From Pyrrhosoma nymphula (Eukaryota > Arthropoda > Insecta > Odonata > Coenagrionidae), in NCBI GenBank assembly GCA_963573305.1, contig OY754327.1:187496386-187560385 (forward strand): a stretch of 64,000 bases of DNA. The letters are read 5' to 3'. Below, one piece after another: positions 30,440-42,024 of the stretch; position 1 is the stretch's first letter, and the number at the start of each line of letters is the position of its first letter. A program made the translations under genes and the position numbers. A model generated the notes under the pieces. The model saw nothing but the letters and a program-made list of their open reading frames with translations, was not told where the DNA came from and did not search any database.

Positions 30440-32999
30440 ACAAAGAGTATACCCCATCCCCAAGGCCTATGAAGACGAAGTTGCCGCGGAAATCAACAAT
30501 ATGGAACAACAGGGCATCATACGTAAAGCTACGAGCCCTTTCTTGAATCCACTTGTGGTGGTTAGAAAGAAATCAGGTCAGGTGCGCCTTTGCCTCGATG
30601 CCCGGAAACTAAATGCTAGAACTATCGCGGAAAACGACCGACCGCCCCAAATCGAAGAGGTCCTCAGAAAGTTTAATGGAACACAGTGGTTTTCTTCCAT
30701 GGATTTCACCGCTTCGTTCTTGCAGTTGAAATTACATGAAGATGACCAAAAATACACTGCGTTCCTATTCAAATCGCGCACATACGTATTTTGTAGAGTC
30801 CCGTTTGGCCTAAAAAACAGTGGGGCAGCCTTAGTTCGATGCGTTGACGAGGCACTGAGGAACGAAGATTCAGATCACGCCATTACCTATGTTGACGACC
30901 TAGTAATATTTTCTCGATCTTTTGACGACCACATAATTCATTTACGGGAAATGTTTGATAAGTTGCAAAAGGCAAACTTAAGGCTGAATTTATCGAAGTC
31001 GCGATTCTGCCGGAAGGAAATTAATTTCTTGGGGCATGTCATAGACACTACAGGTATCAGGATTGACCCTGGAAGGGTTAAGGCTATTATGGATTACGAA
31101 CGACCTAAAAACGTCAGAGGTTTGCGCGCATTTCTAGGCGTCGGGAATTATTACTCTCGTTTCTGTAGAAACTATTCCAATACCATAAATCCGATGCTGC
31201 GGCTCCTTAAAAAGGATGCGAAGTGGGCGTGGACGCAGGAGCATGAGGAGGCGTTTGTCGCCACCAAGGCGTTATTCGTCAACAATGTTGTTATTTCCCA
31301 TCCCGACTTTTCGAAACGCATGTTTTTGAGCACTGATAGTAGTGATTACGGTCTTGGAGCCGTGTTAAGCCAAAAAAGGGAAAACGGTGAAGATGGTATT
31401 ATTTCACTAATTAGCCGTACCCTCAGGGGTCCGGAGCTCACATACTCTACAACGGAAAAGGAGATGCTAGCGATTGTATGGGCGTTACAGAAGCTCAGAG
31501 TTTTTCTGTTGGGCCGAGAATTCACAATTATAACGGACCACAAGTCATTGTCATTTTTGAATCAATGTCATCTTAGAAACAGTAGGATGCTGCGATGGGC
31601 AACCTGGATCCAGGAGTTTTCGTTCGATATTCAATACTGTGAAGGGAAGAAGAACGTTGGTCCAGATTTTTTGAGCCGGAATCCCTGTGAGACGGGCGGA
31701 ACAACCGAGGGTGATAGGGAGTTTGTTATCGCTGATATTGAATTGGGGATCGAGGTCACGCCATGGCGAGACGATGAAGAACTGAGACAAGCCCAGGCGG
31801 ACGATCCGAGGATAGGTCCGGTCATTCGATTCCTAAGTGGTGAATTACCCCGGTGCCACCCTTCTTTCCGTAATATTAGTCGACGATCGGATAGGTTTAA
31901 AAACCAACTGGGAATTATTCATATAAGAGTGGGTAGGGATCGGCCCGAGTTCCGAATATGGGTCCCGTCCGGACAGGCAGAGCGATTAATTAAACATGCT
32001 CACACTAAGTTCGCACATTTTGGAAGTCAGAAGGTCGCCTTGATCCTTAGGGAAAGGTTCTTTTGGAAGGGTATGGGACGTCACATTAGAAAAATAATCC
32101 GCCAATGCGACTTATGTCAGAAAACCAAATACCCTAATAGAGTATTTGCAGGCCCCATGCAGAATATCATACCCTCTAAATCCCGGGAATTGTACGCCCT
32201 CGACTTGTATGGCCCCCTTCCGAAATCCCGGGCGGGCAATAAATTTGTACTTGTAATTGTGGATGTCTTTTCCAAATTTGTGCGAGTCTATCCTATTAAT
32301 AAACCTACCAGTAGGAATTGTTTAACTCACTTAATGAATAAATTCATTGTTGAATGTGGTAGACCCGAGAAGGTTCTTACTGATCATGGAACGCAGTTTA
32401 CCAGTGAAGTATGGTGTAGAACGTTACGTGACCGAGGGATTAAAGTAATCCATTCTTCTATTCGCCACCCACAGTCGAATCCAAGTGAGAGGATCATGCG
32501 GGAAATATCCCGGCTTTTTCGTGTGTATTGTGCGGACCGGCATACGAGTTGGCCCGAGGTGATTCCCCTCATCAATAAATGGCTTAACGAAATCCCCCAT
32601 GAATCTATCGGAATGTCACCTTACGAAGCCCATTTCGGCGTTAAGCCTAGACGGCCCTATGCCATGCTCCCGGAAGAAGAAGAAGGGGACGAGCCGGAGC
32701 CAGGTAGGGTTACTCAATTGGTTCTTAGAAATTTGCGACGTTCCGGTAGGAAGCGGAAAAACGCTAAGAAGGCGAAAACTTACGAATTCAGGGAAGGAGA
32801 TAGGGTTCTCTTGAAAGCTCCGAAGCAGTCCGACTCGAAGTTAAAACTATTTCATAATTTCTTCCCTATTTTTAAAGGCCCGTATGTTATTCGCAGGGTG
32901 GTCGCACGAAACGCGTGTGAGCTGGGAAGTGAGGAGGGAGATGTTGTTGGCGTCCACAATTTCCACAACCTGATTCCTTATTTTTCCGAGACATTATAG
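30440..32999 (+). CDS. pol: Gypsy reverse transcriptase, RNase H and integrase
   Basis: About 850 residues open from the piggyBac edge to TAG at 32997-32999. Reverse transcriptase: QRVYPIPKAY, VRLCLDARKLN, catalytic YVDD at 30888-30899, then the thumb. RNase H: LSTDSSDYGLGAVLSQ (about 31327-31375), with later acidic residues in TTEKEMLAIVWAL and ITDHKSL. Integrase: a zinc-binding H-H-C-C region (HAHTKFAHF...CDLC, about 31995-32120), then catalytic D-D-E in ALDLYGPLP (about 32200), LTDHGTQF (about 32380) and NPSERIMRE (about 32480). A GPY-type C-terminal motif lies at about 32880. All catalytic residues I can locate are intact. In frame with the protease once the piggyBac DNA is discounted. 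Confidence 0.9.
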
Positions 33000-33171
33000 T
33001 CTTTTGTTTTCCTTTTGAGTTTGACTAAGATTTCAGCGCGTGGGACGCGTTAAAAGTTTGATTTATTTTACCACCCTTTATTTTGTGAGGGTTGGAGTTG
33101 TTTTTCTTTTGTTTTTCTTTTTCTTTTACAAATAAATTCCCGTGTCTTTTCCCAGCGGCAATTTTTTGTCT

Positions 33172-33187
33172 GGGAGAGGGAGGCAGT
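33172..33187 (+). promoter_or_regulatory. Polypurine tract
   Basis: GGGAGAGGGAGGCAGT immediately before the right LTR. It is the expected primer for plus-strand DNA synthesis. Confidence 0.75.
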
Positions 33188-34541
33188 TGTAACCGTTCCC
33201 GATTGGACGGTTGCAATGGGTTTGTGGAAGAGGCGGTTTTGTGCTGTATATTGTGTTAATTTTAAGGTCATCGCTGTGTGAGTGAATGATTCATGTGTGT
33301 TCGAGTGTGTGAGTTCCCTGCACCACGTTCTCCCCCCCCCCTTTCTTAAGTGTATCTCCGCCGTTCGGCGGACGACCTTCCCTTTCCCCCCCCCCCTCCA
33401 TCCACCGCTCATGCTTTGCAAGTGACTGTGCTTCGAAATATAATGCGGCCTGCGTCAAGTGAAGCCACCTCCCCTTATCCCCCTATCCCCCCCCCCTTCT
33501 CACCCCGCGCGCTAGCGCATATAAATGGCAGAGGATGGTCGGTGCGGGACTTACTTACATGTGATGGTTCTTGTGGTGGCGGCTGACACCCAAAAATTAG
33601 GAGGGCTGAAACATTGGTTGGAGAGCGAGAGAGACGCATTGTGCGGACGAGGAACGGAAAGGGAGAGACGACCGACGCATAAGGAAGCTGAATTTAAGTC
33701 GTGTCCAGTAGCGGTCCCAAGGAATCCGTGGCCATCGCCGTCGCCTGTCTCCGCTCAAGTAAAACCAACTACATCATCAGCTGCTACGTGCAGAGCACGG
33801 GGCGATCATTGCCAGCGCCGCCGCAGTTGCACCAGTTATCCCCGATAACGATAAGTACCACTTATATCCCGCCCGCCTAAAACGGCCATTCCTAGACCAA
33901 AGAAGAGCCCCCCATTCCCAATCCAAGAATAATAGTCCTATTATAGTTCAAAGAAGAGATTCCCCAACCCAAGAAGAAAGTGCCCCAAGTTTCGTACTAT
34001 CGACATATTTATTCCCGTGTTTTTCCCCCCCTGGTCCCGTGTGAATGTGTTTAATTTTCAATTGAGGGTGCGTGATTGTAGAAATTGTTAAGTTCAAACC
34101 GTTAAAATATTGTAACTTTTCCCTAGTGATTCTCGAAATGGGAAAAAGGACCTTGAAGGGTAAAACTGTTTCATTTGATTGACATTTTGCGAATGTTCGC
34201 CATGTATTGTTGCAATTATTACGCATCATAATTTGTTTTGTTTAAATTTAGTTTTAGATTAGTATTTAGTGTTATTCTCTGAATTAAATAGTTCGATATT
34301 GCAAAAGGATATTTCCATGTTTTACTGTCTCTGCCCACAAACCTGTCCTCGCGGAACCATCCGTTCGCCATTATGCATTAAGTCACTTCGAAACCCCGCG
34401 ATCGTTGATGAACCCCAACCCATTTGCTCAAAAGCTTAGTCGGCATCCCTCTTTCCTCCCCGCCTCCCCGTCCCTGAATTCCTTTCCTCCCACCTTTCCT
34501 CCCATTTCCCCTTCCCCTTACTCGTGTGGACACGGGTTACA
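33188..34541 (+). repeat. Gypsy right LTR (1,354 bp)
   Basis: Same tips as the left LTR, with a TATA-like box at 33520-33526. The target duplication ATAT follows at 34542-34545. Confidence 0.95.
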
Positions 34542-34545
34542 ATAT

Positions 34546-35751
34546 AAGGTAATTGAAGCTTCGACAATTCACGAACCGTTCGTGAGCCGATCATTAAGAG
34601 AGGGAAACGGATCTCCCGCCTTTCCACTAAGAGTCACTAAAAAGGTGAGATTACAAAATAACCCCCCAGTGGGGAATAAGTCAAGATATTTTCATATAAA
34701 TCAGCCATACTTGTAACAGCAGATGATTCCTCGATTATAGCACTGAAGACTTGGCAACAGGAAAGTGAATAGGTACCTAAATCCTAAAACACAGCCTAGG
34801 AGAGGATCTTGAATTAATGTAAACGCGCAGTTATGCTATTTTAATACTCTCAATGTGTTCACGCAAGGTTCCTGTGCACTAAAAAAGCAGCTTTATTCCC
34901 GTAGAAAAATAATTTCTCTTAAGATAGAGTGTACTCTTATTTCGCAGGCATTTGCCGAGAATTTTCACAAAATTTCCCAATCGTGAGCTTCACAAACACT
35001 ATAGTCTGCAGCAGTCCGTGGAGTCCGAGTCAGTTGTTTTGTTTACATTAGATCGTCTTCTGTTTTAGGAGTCCACCGTCATTGGCTACCGAGAATTAGC
35101 TGGAATCGTATCATGATGTTTTCATATATATCAACTTGCCATCATCGGGTGGTAAAATTTCTACCCCTGGCTACAGAATCGCAAACGGTGATGACGGGTG
35201 AAGTTTTTCGGTGATGTTCATCACTGGTGATAGTCATCACCCGAATTACAGACTACGGCCCCAGAGAAGAGAACCACGAAAGAAAATGAATTCATTAAGG
35301 TATTAAAAATTTCAAAGATTCATGTCGTGAAATTTTGAAACATTTTTACATTTCAGAAAGATAGGTACCTATTAGTTGCACGCGAGGGGTCAGTCTGATG
35401 AGGACGACTCCGGGCCCACCGCTTACAATCACACCTGCGCATTTGCCGAGTTCTCTAGTCTCTAGTCTACGGCAAAAAAGTAGTAATGTGAGATTAAGCG
35501 AATTTTACTAGTCTTAGTTAAAAAGCTAATTAGACGATGTCAAAATAAAAACATGCAACGTTAACTTACACACTGTGCTCCAAAATGGGTCGGGAGGAGG
35601 GTGGGAGACGAGTGATTCAAAATTTCAGGCATGGGATCTCGGCATGTGGTACATACTATACTAATCACGGGATTCAGTTTCCGCCGGATTTGAAAATTAC
35701 TGTTAGCGACTTATGATAAAATTCTGAAGTAGGCTTCAGCGGTGTTTCATG
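34546..35751. other. Unassigned DNA
   Basis: No gene recognised. The stretch 35145-35250 has repeated GGTGATGA/TCATCACC motifs in both orientations, a small irregular foldback. Confidence 0.45.
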
Positions 35752-35947
35752 ATGAAGTAATTTTGGATGGCTCCCGGTGTTCCACCGCGTTGTTTGTCTT
35801 CAAATGACGACTGTTTCGTCCTCGTTCCAGAAGACATCTTCAGGAAGACTTCGACCTGAAGATGTCCTCTGGAACGAGGACGAAACTGTCGTCATTTGAA
35901 GACAAACAACGCGGTGGAACACCGGAAGACATCCAACATTACTTCAT
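35752..35947. repeat. Long foldback with ~93-bp arms and ~10-bp spacer
   Basis: 35752-35844 and 35855-35947 are inverted copies with only a few mismatches and indels (for example GGATGGCTCCCGGTG versus CACCGG-AAGACATCC). Spacer AAGACTTCGA. Transcribed, it would make a hairpin of nearly 200 nt. Most simply a foldback-type MITE. No target duplication is clear. Confidence 0.85.
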
Positions 35948-36060
35948 ACCTATGATAACTTTGACTAATTAAGCTTTAATTTTCTTATAACAAAATTAAT
36001 TTTTCGTGAAGAATAAGTGTGACGATTTGAATTTAAATAAAATAAATGAAATTTATGCTG

Positions 36061-36859
36061 TTCCCCTATTTTCTCCTCAGACTGAGACACATCATTCATG
36101 ACTCCCTTAAGAAACAACTAATTTCCACATCAATATTACCCCAATTTGACTACGCTGATGTGGCTTATCGAGTTATTTATTAATTTATTTTATTTAATTA
36201 ATTCATTTACCAATACAATAAATACACTGTAATGACATTAATTAAATATATGGAAGTAATAAATTACATGAATTTAGTACACCTCATGAACAATAATATG
36301 TTGTGTTGAGGTAACTGGAAAAAATTAAACATCAGGCAAACTTAAAAATTAAAAAAAGTTAATCTTAAGGAGAGCACTCCGTACACACCATACTATAAAA
36401 GAAATCAACACTACAATTTTTCATAAAAATATAATATAAATTGAAACAAACTTTTAACTTATGAATGAGGTATAATGATATATCTCAGGAACTTTCAGTA
36501 CAACTTCAACAGTCTGCATTAGGCAAATATTAAATCTGCAAATATCTGATCATACTAATTGTTTCATAAATAATCTCTCCAAGTTAAAACCTAGTTCTAG
36601 ACGTATGTGCCATACGCTATCTCTACTCTATCAAGTCCTTCACGCAAAAACGCCGAAGCATTTTACAGACGATGTTCAACAACTCAGCAAAGTGCATGGA
36701 ACAAACACACGAGGTAATAAAAAACTTGTAATACCTCACCACCGAACCCTCACATTCAATAAATCATTGACTGTAACTGCTTGCCGCGAGTGGAATAATC
36801 TTGACATTGCCTTACGAAATGCACCATCACTGTCTTATTTCAAAAAGATATTAATTTAG
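36061..36859 (+). pseudogene. LINE reverse transcriptase C-terminal remnant, interrupted
   Basis: The plus-strand segment 36075-36170 encodes a block like LPQFDYADVAY, the end of the RT-associated region also seen in the LINE at 53870-55348 (LPYFDYCCVVY). It is cut by an AT-rich segment (about 36171-36480), then resumes to 36859. The last 84 residues (36605-36859) are open: RRMCHTLSLLYQVLH, PHHRTLTFNKSLTVTACREW and a terminal FKKILI, parallel to the HRST...AARCWN ending of the other LINE. Stops occur in between. Judged a dead CR1/jockey-like fragment in the opposite orientation to the two longer copies. Confidence 0.7.
36171..36480. other. AT-rich insert within the LINE remnant
   Basis: Starts with TTATTTATTAATTTATTTTA, resembling the reversed 3' tail of a minus-strand LINE, and is AT-rich throughout. 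The flanking RT remnant reads on either side, so this is an insertion. Its family is not recognised. Confidence 0.4.
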
Positions 36860-38090
36860 ACACTTCTCAAGGCACAGCAGGGTGACTAGTAAAACACACA
36901 CCGTACTATACCGAATGCACATAAAATACTCTCTGTTCCAAGAAATGCACATACAAATTTCATTGTTGGTATTTATTGTGTATTTACATTATTCATTATC
37001 ATGAGTCACATTAGCTTCTCTGAGTAGGTTTTCGTAGGTTTTTCACACCCCTCCCCTTCTCGTGTGGGTGTTTTAATGCCGTGGTTTTTTTCCGTGACGG
37101 ATGCCAGCCAAAATCCTCTCGTTTTTCCCACAATCGTAGTACCTACATATCTTTTTACACTTATTTCCGATGATTCATTATGTCGCGTTAGTATTCTATT
37201 TCTATTGTTTTTAGTATTATTTCTTTGACTTATACATTGATGTGTATGTCATGTTCACCGTATTCATGTACTGACGAGGGATTTGAGTTGAGATTTCCAC
37301 GAGAGTGAACCCACACGCACAAAGCTGCCTTTCCAAAGAGAAGAGGGAGAGGAACCCATTCCATTCACACACGATTCGAAGCAGCACCCGCGAAAATATC
37401 CGACGCGATCATTATTATACATCGAGTAGACAAATCCCCTTTCCCATCTCACCGCACGCATATCAGCCCCGCGTGCCCTCGACGATCTCTCAACCCCCAC
37501 TCCTAATCGCAGCCACCATCCCTTGTGTGTGTGTGGCCACAAGCCGTGCATGGACGCTGCCGCCCCAACCAAGCCTCCTCCCCCCCTTCTTCCTCCTCCC
37601 CCTCCCCTCCTTCCTTCGAGAGGCGCCTCGCTGCGCTCTTCAGTTTGCTAGAGTCAATTTGCTAATTATGACGGACCGAGCGGGCGGGGGCCCCTTGGGG
37701 GGGGGGGGGTTTCTTGGGGCTGTCCGGCAACAATGGGACAGCTCCCCTGGGGGGTGAAGGGGGTACACGAGCCGTACAAATTGCTCCCCTCTCCCCCTCG
37801 ACGGCCGACGCCCCCAACCGCTCAACAATGGAGGGGCTATTAGCGGGTAGAGGGGGCAAAAGACTTCCCCCCCCCCCCAGCGCCACCACGTGGTGCTGCT
37901 GATGCCTCTTGAGGCGGAGTCCGGGTGCCTCTTCTCGCCTCAACGTGAGGCATTCGTTCTCCCAGGGATACGCCCGCGTTTAATTTCTCGTGCATTCAAA
38001 ATAGTTCTGCTTCTTTCAACTTTCTTACTCGCCCACAGTCATTTGTCTACTGTTATACTCTGCTCCACATAATCGTGTAACTTCCAACGT
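36860..38090. other. Unassigned DNA including a GC-rich patch
   Basis: 37260-37960 is GC-rich with C- and G-runs (for example eleven G at 37698-37708) and overlapping frames on both strands (37305-37757, 37662-37943) encoding Pro/Ser/Arg-rich peptides of no known family. No gene called. A host CpG-rich exon or promoter is possible. Confidence 0.4.
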
Positions 38091-38093
38091 TAA

Positions 38094-38614
38094 AGGCCGC
38101 CACACACCGAATGCTATGCTAAGCGCGCTACCAGCTTTCGCCACGTGTCTTAAGATCCCGTATTGCGATTTCCCACTGTCCGTTCACACCAAATGCGAGC
38201 CATGCGAACCGATGCGAACTTCCGGAGCGCTATGTTGCATGGCATCGCTCGGCCGGCAATTTCCTCTTCGCTTAGCTTTCATGGCGCATGCGCAGTATCT
38301 ATTGTGGTAAATGAGCGCTTTCGTCCCGCCAGCCCACATTCATTTTTAACCTACTTACAACAAAGCGATTTCAATTAAATTACGTACATTAGTTCTGCAC
38401 ACTATGCGCATTGTATAAAATCATTCATCATTGCAATGACGTCAATATTAACGGAATAGTCAAGTGTCAAACCTGAGAAGCGCGTTTTACGCTGTCCGCC
38501 ATCTTGCTACATAGCACGGCGCACAGTTAGTTTCTGGTGTGCGCGCGCACATAGCGGACGTCCGTTGCGAGAACAGTTCTCATGCTTAGCATAGCATTTG
38601 GTGTGTGGCGGCCT
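38094..38614. mobile_element. MITE with TAA target duplication
   Basis: The ends are inverted copies starting AGGCCGCCACACACC(G/A)AATGCTATGCTAAGC, with one mismatch in about 30 bp. They are flanked by TAA at 38091-38093 and 38615-38617. It is 521 bp and encodes no protein. The 3-bp TAA duplication and GC-rich tip suggest a PIF/Harbinger-type MITE. Interior frames (38116-38378) are incidental. Confidence 0.8.
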
Positions 38615-38617
38615 TAA

Positions 38618-39999
38618 TGCGTCTCAATTCTCACAATTTACGTACGTAGCAACCATAGCGTACTTGAGTGACAAAGACTACACACTTCCTTATTGCAATT
38701 AACTCAAATCGAATCACGTAAATACTCGTGCCTTAGAAAGCCCATCCCAGGTGGGACCACCCGAGACCGTGAACTAAGGATCTGCAGGTGAGGACTCGAA
38801 CCCCTTTCCGCCACAGAGGCCGACAAGGTTTAAGGTGAAGCTTGCGGGTCTGTTGCCTTTCAGCCTTCTAATGCCCGAATATCCTCACGTATTCCACAAG
38901 GCCAAATTCATTTTACCAGTCTCTTTCAATATGAATAGGCAGGGGCAAAAGGCGATGGATATTCACGGATGACTTATTTCTTTATTTCGGAGATCGTAAA
39001 TAGTTTCTCGAGCAACCCAATGTTCCGATGTAGCTTGGCGATGAGGGAGATAAGCCAAAGAGTCGCCATTGAAGAGATTAGTTTTGATTTCGGAGGTTAA
39101 AACCATTAGCATTATCTCCGGTCACTTGCAAACCTTTGCAGTTCTTTTTTCGTGACCAAAAGGAATGCTCACGGAAGACATCGTGACACCAGTAAAAATA
39201 AGACCTATACTGAAAACAAAAGCAATACAATTTCACTTCACAATTCACATCCCAGTATCACTAGTAACGACACTCAAACCAGAATTATTCATAGCAATTC
39301 AAACAATGATACAATTATTAAAACGCTTAATTTTTAGGAGATTGATACCCTTTAGTTCCAAGTGGGTTTCCTCGTATCTCACCAACAGTTTATTTTCCCG
39401 GCAGTCAGCATTGATCCCGTGTCTATTCCCTTGAATTCATTACGAGCAGGAATTCTTTCACACAAAAGAGTAGCTACCCGTTATTCAATGATAACAGGAC
39501 ATTCAGCGCACGATTCTATTAATATGTATGTAACTTATTTTCTAACGTATTAGCACGAATCAAATTCAAGGAATTTCGATACCTGGCACAAATTAATATT
39601 TTTTTTTAAGGAAACGTAGACATTAACGCTTGAAATCAATCAATCCAGTGGTAGGCGAGATTTGGTGAAACTGCATTATCAATTATGAAAAGTAATCGAT
39701 GACGTACCTACTGTCTACTTTATTTAAAATTCGCAACACATATTTTGGCTTTTTTACTTCGCCATCTTGAGGTACAATGTTTAATTTCCAGTTTGAGGTG
39801 GTATTTATACACATCATTTTCAAAGGAAAGAGGAAGGGAAAGGTGGGGGGGGGGGGGGGGTTATGGTTTTCCGGTATTGAGGCGGAATGGAGGGGAAATG
39901 GAAGTATTTGGGGGTCAACATAATGCGAAGGGTGATTAGGTCATCCCAACACCGTTCGTCATGTAGGTGGGGGAAGAATTTTACGGTGGTGGGAGTAGG
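38618..39999. other. Unassigned DNA
   Basis: A minus-strand B-box-like GGGTTCGAGTCC lies at 38794-38805 without a convincing A box. This may be a decayed tRNA-derived SINE. A G-run lies at 39843-39860. No gene recognised. Confidence 0.4.
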
Positions 40000-40029
40000 T
40001 ACTTTATTTCGTATATGAAGTATACGAAT

Positions 40030-40309
40030 ACTATACGAAATATACGAAATAAAGTGTGACACATGTGGGGCGGTATACGTGAGTCAAACTGGGAACTCGT
40101 GTGAGTGAACACACAAATTGCTTGGCCAAAGGAGACATTAGATCACATTTGGCAAGACACATCATAGAAGAATCCCACCACACGGATTTTCGAGTGAACA
40201 TTTTAAGGTTACAAAAAAAGGACGTCGCCTGGCTGCCTTGGAGCAGTGGGAAATTATTAAGAGGAAGAAAAAGAAGATCAAATTGTTAAATTACATAGAG
40301 TTACATTGA
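40030..40309 (+). pseudogene. Penelope-like element GIY-YIG endonuclease remnant
   Basis: Frame 1 reads IYEIKCDTCGAVYVSQTG (about 40037-40090), matching the start of the GIY-YIG domain at the C-terminus of Penelope-like elements: a Cys pair, the (V/I)Y block, then YVxQTG. The frame shifts near 40100 to SHLARHIIEESHHTDF, the His-rich middle block, then shifts back near 40222 to GRRLAALEQWEIIKRKKKK, ending at TGA 40307-40309. Two compensating shifts and no upstream reverse transcriptase make it a short dead fragment. Just upstream, 40000-40016 is repeated inverted at 40040-40056. Confidence 0.7.
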
Positions 40310-40530
40310 CTAAGCAATACGAAATCCCTTTTTCTCTCATTGGGAGTCGGCCTTTCTATACCTTGTGACCAATCTTTTCACATACGGAACGGCGTTTCAC
40401 TGTGCCCTCTCAAACGTAACTACATATTACGTCTTTTGAATTGCGACACTGAGATAATAGCTCAAATTTCTGATTTTTAACGTCAAAAAATACAAGCTCT
40501 CAAAATTATATTTGAAATCAGACATGGCCT

Positions 40531-42024
40531 CCCTGGTAAAAATCGAACGCTTGCCCTAGCGTAGAGTCAGCGTCAACGGGGAGTTCTATACTCTTGGAGG
40601 AGCTTCCTTTACTCCCCGATTACTCTCCCAGATTTTTTACTCCAAACACATCTCCCGAACTCTTCCGCAAGAGCGAACGGAGAGTGCCTCATGGTTTCTT
40701 TGACGCTTCGTTTTTCGTCTCCCCGTCAACACTTCTAAAACGATTCCGAGGAGGGAAACGAAGAGTTGTCTGATGGTTTTGTTTACTCTTCGATTTCACT
40801 GCTACTACTACGAAAAATTTGTCATTTTTGCTCTAAGAATAGGTTTGTGTAAATAAAAGCTGGTTGTTCAAACTTCCCAATAATATGCAATATTTTCAGT
40901 TAATATCATGATGTACCTTCGTTGACGGAGAACTTAAACTTAAATAACATACCTACGGTAATGATCGCTTCGAAATATTAGATAGGAATTGAATATTAAC
41001 ATACGGTTTAAGTAATTAATAGGTAGCTAGCCAGTTCGTACATTTTCCCTCGGAAGTGCGTCATTGTGTCTACATGGTATTTAAAAACATATGCATGATG
41101 TATCTACTGCGTAAACTTCATATATTCAAATGAAGATTCATTAAGGTTGATGGCATGTTGGATATGGACGTTTGCTTACTTGCAATAACACAGAGAAAAT
41201 AAAAAATTACCTACCATACCTAGCTATGTTTTCAGCGCCTAACTTGTTAATCATGTAACATAATAAAGGCAGTCGCATACTAGGCATAGTCGCGGAAATC
41301 AATTTGAATGGCATACCTATGCATAATTATAGAGTGGTGATGACATATATTGTTCATCTTCCACTCATTTATACTCTTCACATCTCTCCAGATGTGGAAG
41401 AAAATGCTTGGAGGATAAGCAAGGTCATGAGGAATAATAATCATGAAAAGTAAAATGTAGAACAACATCGACATTAACAAGGAAAAGGCAACTATAAGAA
41501 ACATAGAGGAACTATTCCTCAACATTACCCCCAATTATTAATAGGAAATTATATTAACTGGTCATTGAAAAGCAAAAACTCGTGAAATCCAAGCATCTAA
41601 AAACCGTTAAAAAAACAAGTCACGGTATGTAATAAGAGTTAGACCCTGTCAAACCCATTAAATATATACAGCGGTGATAGCCCAGTGGTTAAGGTGAGCG
41701 ACTGTGAGTGGTAAGATTTATAGATCAATTCCCTAATTAGGTACATTTATTACTCTTTTTTCTTAAGTTTTTATTGTTTTAATTTTTATATATTGTGTTC
41801 TTTTCATCGTTACTTCAATGAAAACTATTTTTAAGCAATTTTTAAAATGTAAATAGAGGCGGGAGTACTCCGTCTACACTCCGTCAACACTCCAAGACGA
41901 CGCTTCGTTTACTCTCTTGTGTTCCACTTCACGCTCCCCAGACTCTCCATTCACTCTTCCTTGTGGCTTGGTCAACTCGTCCTTCACTCTCCGATAGAAG
42001 CTTCACGCTGTATTTTCGCCAGGG
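40531..42024. mobile_element. Possible 1.5-kb inverted-repeat element
   Basis: The tips CCCTGGTAAAAAT (40531-40543) and the inverted CCCTGGCGAAAAT (ending 42024) match at 11 of 13 bases. Both subterminal regions are dense in ACTC/CTCCG-type words (for example near 40610-40700 and 41870-41990). No coding frame. No clear target duplication (left flank ATGGCCT, right flank TTGGAAA). A degenerate A-box-like GATAGCCCAGTGGTTAAGG at 41677-41695 inside may be a SINE remnant. Confidence 0.4.

Larger units (their letters stand above)
22621..34541 (+). mobile_element. Gypsy (Metaviridae-type) LTR retrotransposon
   Basis: An 11.9-kb element including a nested piggyBac. Order: LTR, tRNA-Lys primer site, gag, protease, [piggyBac], reverse transcriptase, RNase H, integrase, polypurine tract, LTR. 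Domain order RT-RH-IN marks Gypsy rather than Copia. It is flanked by ATAT target duplications (22617-22620 and 34542-34545), and the LTRs carry perfect 7-bp tips TGTAACC/GGTTACA. No envelope-like gene exists in the 188 bp between pol and the right LTR. The two LTRs are nearly identical, so insertion was recent. Without the piggyBac copy it would be about 7.9 kb. Confidence 0.95.

Noticed and set aside
33000..33187. Search for an envelope-like gene after Gypsy pol
   Set aside because: Only 188 bp lie between the pol stop and the right LTR, so there is no room for one.
35752..35947. Canonical microRNA precursor
   Set aside because: Arms of about 93 bp are too long and too perfect for a typical animal pre-miRNA. 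A foldback element or hairpin-siRNA source is more likely.
37305..37757. 150-codon frame in a GC-rich patch
   Set aside because: Low-complexity Pro/Ser peptide with competing frames on the other strand and no family resemblance.
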